Of a DNA stretch of 64,000 nt, positions 27,321-35,731 are shown one piece after another (positions within the stretch are counted from its first letter, which is position 1; every line of letters begins with the position of its first letter). Location: assembly GCA_034664125.1 (NCBI GenBank), contig JAXDIG010000056.1, forward strand, positions 4,941-68,940, in the 5' to 3' direction. A program made the position numbers and the translations under genes. The stretch is from JACVRW01 sp034664125. Lineage in GTDB: Bacteria > Actinomycetota > Thermoleophilia > Solirubrobacterales > Thermoleophilaceae. Below the pieces are notes generated by a model. It saw only the letters and a list, made by a program, of their open reading frames with translations, was not told the DNA's origin and made no database searches.

Positions 27321-27364
27321 GTGGGCCCCGAACGTCAGACATAGCCCCCGTTTCGGGGCCCACC
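27321..27364 (+). repeat. 44-bp hairpin repeat unit B
   Basis: GTGGGCCCCGAA pairs perfectly with TTCGGGGCCCAC, a 12-bp stem. The loop includes CGTCAGACATA, conserved with unit A. Confidence 0.75.
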
Positions 27365-27420
27365 CCCTCCCGGGGCCCACCCCCTCCCGGGGCCCACCCC
27401 TCCCGGGGGCCCACACTCCC
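27355..27420 (+). repeat. 17-bp tandem repeat, about four copies
   Basis: GGGGCCCACCCCCTCCC repeats exactly twice, then a 16-bp copy and a diverged copy follow. It overlaps the right arm of hairpin unit B. Confidence 0.85.
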
Positions 27421-27424
27421 GGCC

Positions 27425-27451
27425 GGGCCGCCCTTTATTGCTGCCGTTGGC
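27425..27451 (-). repeat. Intergenic repeat unit, inverted copy
   Basis: Read on the minus strand it is GCCAACGGCAGCAA then TAAAGGGCGGCCC, close to the unit at 26976-27001. Confidence 0.65.
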
Positions 27452-27509
27452 GTGGCCCCGCGCCCCGGCCGCGCCGGGCGACCCGCCGCCACCCCCCGAC
27501 CGCTCGACA

Positions 27510-27515
27510 TACGCT
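27510..27515 (+). promoter_or_regulatory. -10 element, GT-C gene
   Basis: TACGCT lies 7 nt before TTG 27523. The spacing matches the leaderless pattern of this window and supports the TTG start. Confidence 0.5.
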
Positions 27516-27522
27516 TACGTCC

Positions 27523-29040
27523 TTGGAGTCCAGCCGGCTCAGCCAGCGCCGTCCCGCGAGCGCCCGAGGCCGGCGTCTCGCGATGCTGCTCGGTCTGTTC
27601 GGGCTCGGCGCCCTGCTCTCGGGTCTGACGATCCGCTGGGGCATCAACCCCCACGACGAGGGTCTGATGCTGCAGGCGGGCGAGCGCATCGCCGACGGGC
27701 AGCTGCCCTACCGCGACTTCTACGCCAACTACGGGCCGGGGCAGTACTTCCTGATCGGGGCGCTGGACTGGCTGTTCGGCCCGTCGCTGATCGCCTGGCG
27801 GATCGTGCGCGTGGCGCTCGACGCCGGCGTCGCGGTGCTCGCCTATGCGCTGGTCCGCCGCGATGCTCCCGAGCCGCTCGCGCTGGGCGCCTGGCTGGCC
27901 GTGGCGGCCGCGATGTCGTTCCCGAGCATCCCGCACCCCAATCCGACCGCGCTGGCGCTCGCCTTCGGCGGGCTGCTCCTGGCGCAGCGCCGCCCCGCGG
28001 CGGCGGGGGCGCTTGCCGGCGTGGCGGCGGTCTTCCGGTTCGACCTGGGCGCGGGGGCGCTGGCCGGCGTGGCGCTGCTCGCCGCCACGGCCGGCGGCCG
28101 CCGCGCGGCGGCCCGGGCGGCGCTTACCGGGCTGGCGGTGGCGCTGGTGCTGCTGGCCCCCGTGGTGATCGCCGCCCCGCGCGACTTCTGGGACCAGACG
28201 ATCGGCTTCGCGCTCGACGAGCAGGGCCTCCAGCGCCTGCCGCTGCCGGGCGCCTGGGAGGGCGGGTTCGAGCCGAACAAGATCCTGCAGCACTTCTTCC
28301 CCTACGTGCTGCTGGGCGGCACCGTGCTCTGGCTGCTCGTGGCGCTCGTCCGACGGCTGCCGGCCCGGCTGTGGGCCCCCGCCCCGCTGGCCGGGGCCGG
28401 CGTGGTCTACCTGCTCGCGCGCGCCGACGAGTTCCACCTCGTGCCGCTGGCGCCCGTCTTGGCGGTGCTGCTCGCCACCGCCGCGGCCCACGAAAGGCGC
28501 GCCGGGCGCACCGCCTCGGCGGTGGTCCTCGTGGTGGTCCTGGGCCTGATCGCCATCCAGGGGCTCGATCGCAAGCGCATCCAGCTGCTCGATCCCCCGC
28601 CTCTGGCCACGATCCACGTGGATGTGGCGGACGGCGTCGAGGCCCCGCCGGCCGAGGCTCGCGCGCTCACCCAGCTGTCGCACTACGTCCGCGAGCGGGT
28701 GCCACCCGGCCGCCCGGTGTTCGTGGCCAACCCGCGCTTCGACCTGGTGAGGGTGGGCAACCCGCTCGTCTACGTCCTGGTGGGGCGGCCCAACCCGACG
28801 CGCTACGACGTCATGCAACCGGGTGTGGTGACCACCGCTCCGGTGCAGCGCGAGATCGTGCGCGACCTGGAGCGCTCACGGCCGCGGCTGGTGATCCGCT
28901 GGCTCAGCCCGGTTGCCGACCAGCGCGAGGACAATGGCGCCGGGCGCTCGAGCGGCGTGCGCCTCCTCGACCGCTACCTGGCGCGCACCTACGCGCCGCG
29001 GCGCCGCTTCGGCGACTACCTGGTGCTCACCCGTCGCTAG
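27523..29040 (+). CDS. GT39/GT-C-like polytopic membrane glycosyltransferase
   Basis: About 505 residues with some ten helices and a soluble C-terminal part of about 150 residues. The first outer loop, GINPHDEGLMLQAGERI, carries the acidic residue pair expected of the GT-C active site; DFYANYGPGQYF follows. PHPNPTALALAFGGLLLAQR and RFDLGAGALAG are further conserved blocks. TTG 27523 is favoured by the -10 box 7 nt upstream; ATG 27583 would give 485 residues. It is flanked by a methyltransferase and a flippase, so it belongs to the glycan locus. The C-terminal part ends in RRRFGDYLVLTRR. Specificity is unknown. Confidence 0.78.
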   Translation: MESSRLSQRRPASARGRRLAMLLGLFGLGALLSGLTIRWGINPHDEGLMLQAGERIADGQLPYRDFYANYGPGQYFLIGALDWLFGPSLIAWRIVRVALDAGVAVLAYALVRRDAPEPLALGAWLAVAAAMSFPSIPHPNPTALALAFGGLLLAQRRPAAAGALAGVAAVFRFDLGAGALAGVALLAATAGGRRAAARAALTGLAVALVLLAPVVIAAPRDFWDQTIGFALDEQGLQRLPLPGAWEGGFEPNKILQHFFPYVLLGGTVLWLLVALVRRLPARLWAPAPLAGAGVVYLLARADEFHLVPLAPVLAVLLATAAAHERRAGRTASAVVLVVVLGLIAIQGLDRKRIQLLDPPPLATIHVDVADGVEAPPAEARALTQLSHYVRERVPPGRPVFVANPRFDLVRVGNPLVYVLVGRPNPTRYDVMQPGVVTTAPVQREIVRDLERSRPRLVIRWLSPVADQREDNGAGRSSGVRLLDRYLARTYAPRRRFGDYLVLTRR

Positions 29041-30356
29041 ACGGGCACGAACGCCTTGCCAGCCGGCGTGGACTGGCGCATGGCCATCGTCAGGATCGTG
29101 GCGGCGCACACGGCCTGGATGCCGAGCAGCGCCAGCGCGATAGCCGTGAGGTCGTCGCCGATCGAGAGCAGCAGCACCACCTCGGCCACCACACCGGCGG
29201 CGAGCACGAACAGGAAGCTGGCCTTCCCCATGGCGAGCAGGTACTGCACCGACAGGTACGAGCAGGCCAGCAGCGACATCGCCAGGCCGAGGAAGGGGAG
29301 GGCGTCCGAGGCCTGGGTCAGGTCCTCGCCGAACACCACGCGCAGCAGCGGCTCGCCGGCCACGCTGTAGATCAGCACCGCCGGCACCGCCATCGCGGCG
29401 ATCAGGCCCAGCGTGCGCAGCAGGATCGGGCGGGCGTCCTCCCCGGTCTTCGCCCGCCGCGACGCCTCCGGCAGCAGGTACAGCCCGAGCCCGATGGCGA
29501 TCCACATGATCGCCTTGCCGGCGACGGCGGCCACGGCGTAGGAGCCGGCGGCGTCGTCGCTGGCGGCCTGGTGCTTGACGATGATCACGTGCAGCTCCTG
29601 GAGGGCCAGCAGGAGCGTCAGCCCGAGCACCGGGACCCAGGCGCCTGCCAGCAGCTCGCGCAGGCGCAGGTCCTCGGCTGCCTTCGGGTTGACGCCCTCC
29701 ATCGCGCGCCGCAGCGGGATCAAGAGCACCAGCGCGATCAGGACCAGCGAGAAGGCGCTGCCGAGGAAGGCACCCGTCACGTCGAGGCCGGCCCCCACGA
29801 GGATCAGGGCGAACGCGATCCGCGACGACGCCTCGCCGACGATGCTGAACGCGACCGTGCGGTACTGCTGGAAGCCCTGCAGCACCCCGCGCAGGACCGA
29901 GAGGATGATCCACAGCATCGCCGTGACCGGGATCGCGGCGGCCGCCCAGTCCTGGTCGATGTTGATCACCGAAGCGATCAGCGAGCGCACCGGGATCGCG
30001 ACCAGGGCAACCATCACCGTCGCGACGACCAGGCGCTCGAGCCACCTGCGCACGCCCGCGCCGGCGTTGGGGTTGCCCTCGGCCAGATCGTGGCTCACCT
30101 CGCGCGCCGCGGCGATCTGAAGCGCCGAGCCGGGGACCATCATGATGATGAACGACGAGAGCAGCACGGCCAGGTCGCCGTAGCCCGAGGCGCCCAGCAC
30201 GCGAGCGAACACGACCGTGAAGCCCAGAGCCAGGACGTTGGCCACGATCATCGCCGCCCCGAGCCCGGCCGCACGCCCGGTGTCGGAGCGGCTCAGCTCG
30301 CCGACACGCTCACGCAGAGCGGCCGAAGCGGGGCGTGAGAGGGCCGGCACGCGCAC
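29037..30356 (-). CDS. Oligosaccharide flippase (Wzx-like, MOP superfamily)
   Basis: A 439-residue protein with about twelve to fourteen helices. AGLGAAMIVANVLALGF and ARVLGASGYGDLAVLLSSF are the typical N-terminal blocks, and AREVSHDLAEG follows. RGVLQGFQQYRTVAFS is the mid-protein signature. It is only distantly like the flippase at 20147, so the locus may export two different lipid-linked substrates. GTG 30356 is chosen because TACTCT lies exactly 6 nt upstream; ATG 30383 would lie upstream of the predicted transcript start. Its stop shares CTAG with the convergent GT-C gene. Confidence 0.87.
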   Translation of the reverse strand: MRVPALSRPASAALRERVGELSRSDTGRAAGLGAAMIVANVLALGFTVVFARVLGASGYGDLAVLLSSFIIMMVPGSALQIAAAREVSHDLAEGNPNAGAGVRRWLERLVVATVMVALVAIPVRSLIASVINIDQDWAAAAIPVTAMLWIILSVLRGVLQGFQQYRTVAFSIVGEASSRIAFALILVGAGLDVTGAFLGSAFSLVLIALVLLIPLRRAMEGVNPKAAEDLRLRELLAGAWVPVLGLTLLLALQELHVIIVKHQAASDDAAGSYAVAAVAGKAIMWIAIGLGLYLLPEASRRAKTGEDARPILLRTLGLIAAMAVPAVLIYSVAGEPLLRVVFGEDLTQASDALPFLGLAMSLLACSYLSVQYLLAMGKASFLFVLAAGVVAEVVLLLSIGDDLTAIALALLGIQAVCAATILTMAMRQSTPAGKAFVPV

Positions 30357-30362
30357 CGCGCC

Positions 30363-30368
30363 AGAGTA
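30363..30368 (-). promoter_or_regulatory. -10 element, second flippase
   Basis: TACTCT on the minus strand, 6 nt before GTG 30356. The surrounding GTTCG.GG.TACTCTGG is shared with the promoter at 61237-61242. Confidence 0.55.
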
Positions 30369-30413
30369 CCCCCGAACCGGCATCGCGCGACGCACCTGGC
30401 GGGGATGCGGCAC

Positions 30414-30419
30414 TACGAT
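30414..30419 (+). promoter_or_regulatory. -10 element, tag
   Basis: TACGAT, 7 nt before GTG 30427, no Shine-Dalgarno. Confidence 0.55.
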
Positions 30420-30426
30420 CGCGCCC

Positions 30427-31077
30427 GTGAGCGATCTGCGGCCTGCACTGGCTCGCGGCGACGACGGCCGGCGCCGCTGCGCCTGGGGCGGCTCGACGCC
30501 CGACTACCTCGCCTACCACGACGAGGAGTGGGGCAGGCCCGTCACGGACGACCGGGGCGTCTACGAGCGCATGGTGCTGGAGGGCTTTCAGTCGGGACTG
30601 TCCTGGCTGACGATCCTGCGCAAGCGCGACAACTTCCGCTCCGCCTTCGCGGACTTCGAGATCGAGGCGGTGGCGCGCTTCGGCGAGCGCGACGTGCGCC
30701 GCCTGCTAGCGGACGCCGGGATCGTGCGCCACCGCGGCAAGATCGAGGCCGCCATCGCCAACGCCAAGGCCGCCGCGGAGCTCGAGGTCCCGCTGGCCGA
30801 GCTGGTCTGGTCGCGCGCCCCGCGCGGCCGCCGCGCCGCGCCGCGCGCGCTCGCCGACCTGCCCGCGGTCACCCCGGAGTCGACGGCGCTCTCCAAGGAG
30901 CTGAAGCGGCGCGGCTTTGCCTTCGTGGGGCCGACCACCGCGTACGCGGCGATGCAGGCCTGCGGCCTCGTCAACGACCACCTCGCCGGGTGCTGGGTGC
31001 GCGCCGAGGTCGAGCGCGAGCGGAGCGCCACTATCCTGCGGACGGGATGGATGAACGAGCGCTCGCCGAGCGCCTGA
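30427..31077 (+). CDS. tag: DNA-3-methyladenine glycosylase I
   Basis: A 216-residue base-excision repair enzyme that removes 3-methyladenine from DNA. RCAWGGSTPDYLAYHDEEWG contains the first Cys and His of the zinc snap, and GLVNDHLAGCWV contains the second His and Cys. EGFQSGLSWLTILRKRDNFR is the conserved helix-hairpin-helix and base-pocket region, and VRHRGKIEAAIANAKA is the DNA-binding block. GTG 30427 has TACGAT 7 nt upstream. The last 31 bp overlap the next gene in another frame. Confidence 0.95.
   Translation: MSDLRPALARGDDGRRRCAWGGSTPDYLAYHDEEWGRPVTDDRGVYERMVLEGFQSGLSWLTILRKRDNFRSAFADFEIEAVARFGERDVRRLLADAGIVRHRGKIEAAIANAKAAAELEVPLAELVWSRAPRGRRAAPRALADLPAVTPESTALSKELKRRGFAFVGPTTAYAAMQACGLVNDHLAGCWVRAEVERERSATILRTGWMNERSPSA
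31032..31037 (+). promoter_or_regulatory. -10 element inside tag, for the M20 peptidase
   Basis: TATCCT, 9 nt before ATG 31047, inside the tag coding region. It could give the M20-LCP pair its own transcript. Confidence 0.4.
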
Positions 31078-32159
31078 TCACCTACGACACGTCCACCCTC
31101 GAGGGCATGCAGAGCGCCGCCGGCTTCGTGAAGGGCTGGCTCGAGGCGCGGGACGTGGAGGTGACGGGCTACATGCACAACGGCCGGCCGGTGCTGGCCG
31201 CCACGGTCGGCCCCGCCGCCGGCACCACGGTCGTCCTGCACGGCCACCTCGACGTCGTCCCGGCGCGGCCGGAGCAGTTCTCGCCGCGACTCGAGGGGGA
31301 CCGCCTGTACGGCTGCGGCGCCTACGACATGAAGGGCGGGCTCGCGTCGATGATGCTGGCCGTGCACGACCTCGCCACCCAGGACGGGGTGCGCGTGCAC
31401 TTCGTCTGCGTGGCCGACGAGGAGTCCGAGGAGCTCGAGCAGCGCGGCTCCGACTACCTGGTCGAGCAGGGCTACACCGGCGACTTCGCGATCACCGGCG
31501 AGCCCACGGACATGCACATCGGCATCCAGGCCAAGGGCGTGCTGGCGATGCGGATCGAGGTCACCGGCAAGGCCGCCCACGGCTCCACGCCCTGGATCGG
31601 CGACAACGCCGTGCTCAAGGCGATCGACGTGTTCCGCCAGATCGAGGTGCTGCCGTTCGCGCGCGAGTCGTCCGACCTGTTCGATCGGCCCTCGATCAAC
31701 CTGGGCCGGATCGTCGGCGGCGATGCGCTCAACAAGGTGCCCGACCTGTGCGCCATCGACGTGGACGTGCGCTACCTGCCCGGCCAGGATGCGGACGAGA
31801 TCCGCCAAGCGGTCGACGCGCTGCCGGACGCGCGCGTGGTCAAGGTGTTCCACCGGCGGCCCGCGATCGTCGAGCGTGACAACCCGTACGTGCAGGCGCT
31901 CGGCGAGGCGATCGCGCACGTCGCGCCGCCGGCCGGGGACCAGATCTCGGTGGGCCGCGACGGCGCCTCGGACGTGATCTCCTTCCTCGACGCGGGGGTT
32001 CCGGCGGTCGAGTGCGGGCCCACGGGCGCGGGCCACCACGGCCCCGAGGAGTGGGTGTCGGTCCGGTCGCTCGGGGAATATCGACGGGCGCTGGTCGAGT
32101 TCGTGAACCTGCTCCCGGCCCACCTGGGCAAGGACGAGCGCCCACTGCGAATCGCCTGA
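31047..32159 (+). CDS. M20 family metallopeptidase / deacylase (ArgE/DapE-like)
   Basis: A 370-residue di-zinc hydrolase. VVLHGHLDVVPA has the first metal His and the catalytic Asp, CGAYDMKGGLASMM the bridging Asp, VADEESEELEQRG the catalytic Glu pair, ITGEPTDMHIG a metal-ligand region and GPTGAGHHGPEEW the last His. The lid domain contains KAAHGSTPWIGDNAV. It removes acyl or aminoacyl groups from amino acids or peptides; the substrate (acetylornithine, succinyl-DAP or a dipeptide) is not resolved. It overlaps tag at its start and the LCP gene at its stop (TGATG). Confidence 0.88.
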   Translation: MDERALAERLITYDTSTLEGMQSAAGFVKGWLEARDVEVTGYMHNGRPVLAATVGPAAGTTVVLHGHLDVVPARPEQFSPRLEGDRLYGCGAYDMKGGLASMMLAVHDLATQDGVRVHFVCVADEESEELEQRGSDYLVEQGYTGDFAITGEPTDMHIGIQAKGVLAMRIEVTGKAAHGSTPWIGDNAVLKAIDVFRQIEVLPFARESSDLFDRPSINLGRIVGGDALNKVPDLCAIDVDVRYLPGQDADEIRQAVDALPDARVVKVFHRRPAIVERDNPYVQALGEAIAHVAPPAGDQISVGRDGASDVISFLDAGVPAVECGPTGAGHHGPEEWVSVRSLGEYRRALVEFVNLLPAHLGKDERPLRIA

Positions 32160-33607
32160 TGCTCGAGGACATCCCCCGCCCCGGACTGTGGAAGCGCCTC
32201 CTGCTGGGGGCGGTGCTCGTCGTGTTCGCGGCCGCGGGGGCCACGGCGGTGGCGGCCTTCCACGAGGTCGACAAGGTGGTCCAGGCGCTCGAGCTCGGGC
32301 CGGAGCTCAAGCTGGGCAAGGGGAAGCTCGCCACCACAGACCCCGGTTCCCCCCAGACGCTGCTGATCCTGGGCTCGGACCGCCGTCCCGCGGACAACGT
32401 CGAAGGCGCCGGCGGCGGGCGGTCGGACACGATCATGCTGGTCCGCCTCGACCCGGACAAAGCGGCCACGGCGATCATGTCGCTGCCGCGCGACCTGAAG
32501 GTCGAGATCCCCGGGCACGGCACTGACAAGATCAATGCCGCCTACGAGCTGGGCGGTCCGGCGTTGACGCTGGAGACGGTGAAGGCGGTCACCAAGCTGC
32601 CGATCAACCACGTCGTCAACGTGCACTTCACCGGTTTCTGGCGCGCGGTCAACGCCGTCGGCTGCGTGTACGCGGACATCGACCGGCGCTACTTCAACGA
32701 CTCGGCCGAGTACTCGTACATCAACGTCCAGCCCGGCTACCAGCGCATGTGCGGTCGGTCGGCGCTCCAGTACGTGCGCTTCCGCCACGAGGACACCGAC
32801 ATCGTCCGCGCCGCCCGCCAGCAGGACTTCCTGCGTCAGGCCAAGCAGCAGATCACCGCGTCGAAGCTGTTCGACAACCACACCCGTCTGACCAAGATCT
32901 TCGGCCGCAACACCAGCACCGACGCCAAGCTGCGCTCGCGCACCGAGGTGCTCAGGTTGCTGAAGCTCGCCCTCTTCTCGGCCAACCAGCCGATCCAGGA
33001 GGTCACCTTCAGGGGGGCGCTCGAGCCGAGCTACGTGACGACCACCGACGCGCAGATGGCGGAGATGACCGACGAGTTCCTCCACGTGAAGGACACACCG
33101 GGCCCGCGGGGCGCGTCCGGGCGCAAGGTGAGGCGGCCCAAGCGCAAGCACAAGCTGCGCGTGGTCGGTGGCTTGGAGGACGCCACCGGCTTCGGCAAGG
33201 ATCAGGCCATCCAGGCGGTGAAGGCCGGCGCCGGCGAGACGCTCCCGGCGCTCTACCCGACGCTGCGCCTGCAGGGCTCCGTGTACGCGGGGCCGCCGCG
33301 CGTGTACAAGCTGCGCGGCACCGACGGCAAGCGCTACGGCGCCTACCGGATGGTGCTTCAGAACCCGCGGGCAGGCGAGTACTACGGCCTCCAGGGCATC
33401 ACGTGGAGAAATCCGCCGATCCTCGAGGGCGTGACCGAGAGGCGCAGGATCGGGCGGCGGACCTACGAGCTGGCCTACGACGGCGACCGCCTGCGCCTGG
33501 TCGCATGGCGCACGCCCAAGGCCGTCTACTGGATCTCGAACACGCTGCTGCTGTCGCTGGACGAGAAGCAGATGCTCGCCATCGCCCGGTCGGTGCGGGC
33601 GCTGTAG
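32159..33607 (+). CDS. LytR-CpsA-Psr (LCP) family glycopolymer ligase
   Basis: A 482-residue protein with one N-terminal membrane anchor (LLLGAVLVVFAAAGATAVAA) and an extracytoplasmic LCP domain. LLILGSDRRPADN, RSDTIMLVRLDPDKAA, IMSLPRDLKVEIPG, DKINAAYELGG and YVRFRHEDTDIVRAARQQDF are the conserved blocks; the Arg and Asp residues bind the pyrophosphate of the polyprenyl-linked donor. LCP proteins move wall glycopolymers from lipid carrier to peptidoglycan. A C-terminal region of about 150 residues with a basic stretch (RRPKRKHKLR) is an extra domain. The position after the glycan locus fits anchoring of that polymer. Confidence 0.92.
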   Translation: MLEDIPRPGLWKRLLLGAVLVVFAAAGATAVAAFHEVDKVVQALELGPELKLGKGKLATTDPGSPQTLLILGSDRRPADNVEGAGGGRSDTIMLVRLDPDKAATAIMSLPRDLKVEIPGHGTDKINAAYELGGPALTLETVKAVTKLPINHVVNVHFTGFWRAVNAVGCVYADIDRRYFNDSAEYSYINVQPGYQRMCGRSALQYVRFRHEDTDIVRAARQQDFLRQAKQQITASKLFDNHTRLTKIFGRNTSTDAKLRSRTEVLRLLKLALFSANQPIQEVTFRGALEPSYVTTTDAQMAEMTDEFLHVKDTPGPRGASGRKVRRPKRKHKLRVVGGLEDATGFGKDQAIQAVKAGAGETLPALYPTLRLQGSVYAGPPRVYKLRGTDGKRYGAYRMVLQNPRAGEYYGLQGITWRNPPILEGVTERRRIGRRTYELAYDGDRLRLVAWRTPKAVYWISNTLLLSLDEKQMLAIARSVRAL

Positions 33608-33617
33608 CCGGCGCGCC

Positions 33618-34415
33618 CTAGCTCCCGTGCCAGCGGGCGCGCGAGACTCTGCCGTGCCTCAGGCACAGCTCCCAGCCGCCTCTGGGCCGTCCTACCTGTT
33701 GGTAGAACAGGCAAGAGCCACGCCGGGCCGCCGGCGCGCCGAGGCGCCGCCGCAGATCGCTCTCGCGCTCGCCGATCACGTCCTCCCCGATCTCGCCGTC
33801 GACCACCGCCCCGGGACGGCGGACGGTGGGCTGGGTCACCAGCGGACGGGGCAGGGCGAAGCTCTGAGTGGAAACCGTCCCGTCCGCCTTGCGGGCCACC
33901 AGCGCAACGGTCCCCCGGTAGGAGGCCGGCAGCAGGGCGAGGAAGCCGCGGCCCGGCGAGAGCGGTAGCTGATGCGACTCGCCCGCCACTTCCAGCAGGA
34001 GCTTGCGTACGGCCGCGCCCGCGTGGCCCGCGACGATCGCGATCGGTGGCCCGAGCGCTTCGGGCACGCCCTTCGCGGCGCCCAGCTCGACTACGTCGCC
34101 GCCGGGATCCTCCACGATGCAGTGCTCGTCGGCCTCCGCCCGCGGCTGGCGCTCGAGCGCCAGGACGAAGCACACGTCGCGCGGGTGCATGCCGGGCCGG
34201 CGGACGTCCTCGAGCATCAGGGCGGAGCCGCTGCCGGGGTTGGCGGCCCGCAGCTCGGTCGCGCCAGGGACCCGGACGCCGATCGCGATTGGAGGCGCGC
34301 TCGCTGTCTTCGGTTGCTCGCCTCCGCACGCGCCGAACGCGACCGCGGTGGCGCACACTGTCAGCAGCCGGCGCACACCATCAGTACGAGCAGCGCGGGC
34401 GCGCCGGTCCTGCAT
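33618..34415 (-). CDS. Predicted lipoprotein of unknown function
   Basis: A 265-residue protein with a basic N-terminus, a hydrophobic stretch LLTVCATAVAFGAC and a Cys that could be lipidated (residue -3 is Phe, so the lipobox is not ideal). No enzymatic motif was recognised. The C-terminal half contains two Cys (GSCLFYQ and WELCLRHG) that might form a disulfide. It is convergent with the LCP gene, 10 bp apart, and divergent from the UDP-glucose dehydrogenase. GTG 34376 is a possible shorter start. Confidence 0.6.
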   Translation of the reverse strand: MQDRRARAARTDGVRRLLTVCATAVAFGACGGEQPKTASAPPIAIGVRVPGATELRAANPGSGSALMLEDVRRPGMHPRDVCFVLALERQPRAEADEHCIVEDPGGDVVELGAAKGVPEALGPPIAIVAGHAGAAVRKLLLEVAGESHQLPLSPGRGFLALLPASYRGTVALVARKADGTVSTQSFALPRPLVTQPTVRRPGAVVDGEIGEDVIGERESDLRRRLGAPAARRGSCLFYQQVGRPRGGWELCLRHGRVSRARWHGS

Positions 34416-34435
34416 GGCGTCGCGGGGCGAGTCGG

Positions 34436-34441
34436 TAGCCT
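34436..34441 (+). promoter_or_regulatory. -10 element, UDP-glucose dehydrogenase operon
   Basis: TAGCCT, 9 nt before GTG 34451, no Shine-Dalgarno. Confidence 0.5.
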
Positions 34442-34450
34442 GCGCGCCTC

Positions 34451-35731
34451 GTGGCTGACGAGAAGGAACCGATCGGGGTCATCGGCGTGGGCTGGGTCGG
34501 CTTGGTCACGGCCGCCTGCTTCGCCGAGCTGGGCCACGAGGTCTGGGCGCGCGACATCGTCCCGGAGAAGGTCGAGTCGCTGGCGCGCGGCGAGGTGCCG
34601 ATCCACGAGCCGGGCCTTCCGGAGCTGGTGCGAAAGAACGCCGAGCGGCTGCACTTCACCACCGACATGGGCGAGGTGCTCGAGCGCGCCCAGCTCCTGT
34701 TCGTGTGCGTCGACACGCCGCCCACCTACTCCGGCGACGCCGACCTCTCGCGCGTGGAGCGCGTCCTCGAAGAGCTGGGCGACTCCGACCGGCACGCCCT
34801 CGTCATGAAGAGCACGGTGCCGGTCGGCACCGGCCGCTCGATCCAGCGCCGCCGCCCGGGCACGGGCTATGTCTCGAACCCGGAGTTCCTCAAGGAGGGG
34901 AGCGCCGTCGAGGACTTCATGAAGCCGGATCGCGTGGTCGTGGGGGCCGAGGAGGCCTCGCGGGCGTACGCGGACCGCGCGCTGGCGCTGTACGCGCCGC
35001 TGGACGCGCCGGTCGTGAGCACGGACGTCGCGAGCGCCGAGATGATCAAGCTGGCCTCGAACGCCTTCCTCGCCACGAAGATCTCGTTCATCAACGAGAT
35101 CGCCAACGTGTCCGAGGAGCTGGGCGCGGACGTGCTCGAGGTGGCGCGCGGGATGGGGCTGGACGACCGGATCGGCCCCAAGTTCCTGCGCGCGGGCATC
35201 GGCTACGGCGGTTCCTGCTTTCCCAAGGACGTCCAGGCCCTCAAGCAGCTCGCCGGCAACAGCGGCTACCACTTCCAGCTGCTGACCTCGGTGATCGAGG
35301 TCAACGAGCTCCAGAAGCGGCGCACGATCGGCAAGCTCCAGAAGCACCTCGGCTCGCTGGAGGGCAAGGAGGTGGCCCTGCTGGGCGTGGCCTTCAAGCC
35401 GGACACGGACGACATCCGTGAGGCCACCAGCCTCGTGCTGTCCGGCCGGCTCCAGGGCGAGGGCGCTCACGTGCGCGTGTACGACCCGGTGGCCGCGCAG
35501 AGCGCCAACTCGATGCTCGGCGGCGCGCGCATCTGCGACTCGGCGCTCGAGGCAGTCGAAGGCGCGGACGCCGTGGTGCTCGTGACCGAGTGGCCCGAGT
35601 TCGCCGAGCTCGACTGGACCGGCGAGGTGAAGGACCGCATGCGCGTGCCGCTGGTGATGGACGGGCGCAACTTCCTCGACCGCGAGGCGCTGATCGAGGC
35701 CGGGTTCACCTACGAGGGCATCGGCAGGTAG
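34451..35731 (+). CDS. ugd: UDP-glucose 6-dehydrogenase family
   Basis: A 426-residue enzyme that oxidises UDP-glucose to UDP-glucuronate with two NAD+. IGVIGVGWVGLVTAACFAE is the NAD site, KSTVPVGTG and NPEFLKEGSAVEDF are the substrate blocks, AEMIKLASNAFLATKISF has the conserved Lys/Asn, and GYGGSCFPKDVQAL has the catalytic Cys. The C-terminal domain has AFKPDTDDIREATS. UDP-mannose/ManNAc dehydrogenases are the alternative, but the blocks fit UDP-glucose better. It begins a three-gene sugar-nucleotide operon. Confidence 0.9.
   Translation: MADEKEPIGVIGVGWVGLVTAACFAELGHEVWARDIVPEKVESLARGEVPIHEPGLPELVRKNAERLHFTTDMGEVLERAQLLFVCVDTPPTYSGDADLSRVERVLEELGDSDRHALVMKSTVPVGTGRSIQRRRPGTGYVSNPEFLKEGSAVEDFMKPDRVVVGAEEASRAYADRALALYAPLDAPVVSTDVASAEMIKLASNAFLATKISFINEIANVSEELGADVLEVARGMGLDDRIGPKFLRAGIGYGGSCFPKDVQALKQLAGNSGYHFQLLTSVIEVNELQKRRTIGKLQKHLGSLEGKEVALLGVAFKPDTDDIREATSLVLSGRLQGEGAHVRVYDPVAAQSANSMLGGARICDSALEAVEGADAVVLVTEWPEFAELDWTGEVKDRMRVPLVMDGRNFLDREALIEAGFTYEGIGR

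Larger units (their letters stand above)
26920..27522. other. Repeat-rich intergenic region, no gene seen
   Basis: These 600 bp lie between two divergently transcribed genes. Open frames crossing them are low-complexity (Gly, Pro, Arg, Ala) and share no family features. The region holds a hairpin (26938-26966), an exact 18-bp tandem (27002-27037), three copies of a GCCAAC-gGCaGCAA-type unit (two direct, one inverted), two diverged 44-bp hairpin units and a 17-bp tandem of GGGGCCCACCCCCTCCC. The minus strand of the 17-bp tandem is rich in GGG runs and could form G-quadruplexes. The downstream GT-C promoter is at its right end. Confidence 0.75.

Noticed and set aside
26938..27420. CRISPR-like array in the repeat region
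   Set aside because: The repeats are of several types with no regular unique spacers, and no cas genes are nearby.
25228..27522. Upstream part of the open frame ending at 29040
   Set aside because: It is another frame of the GT4 gene and repeat DNA; the real GT-C protein starts at TTG 27523 (or ATG 27583).
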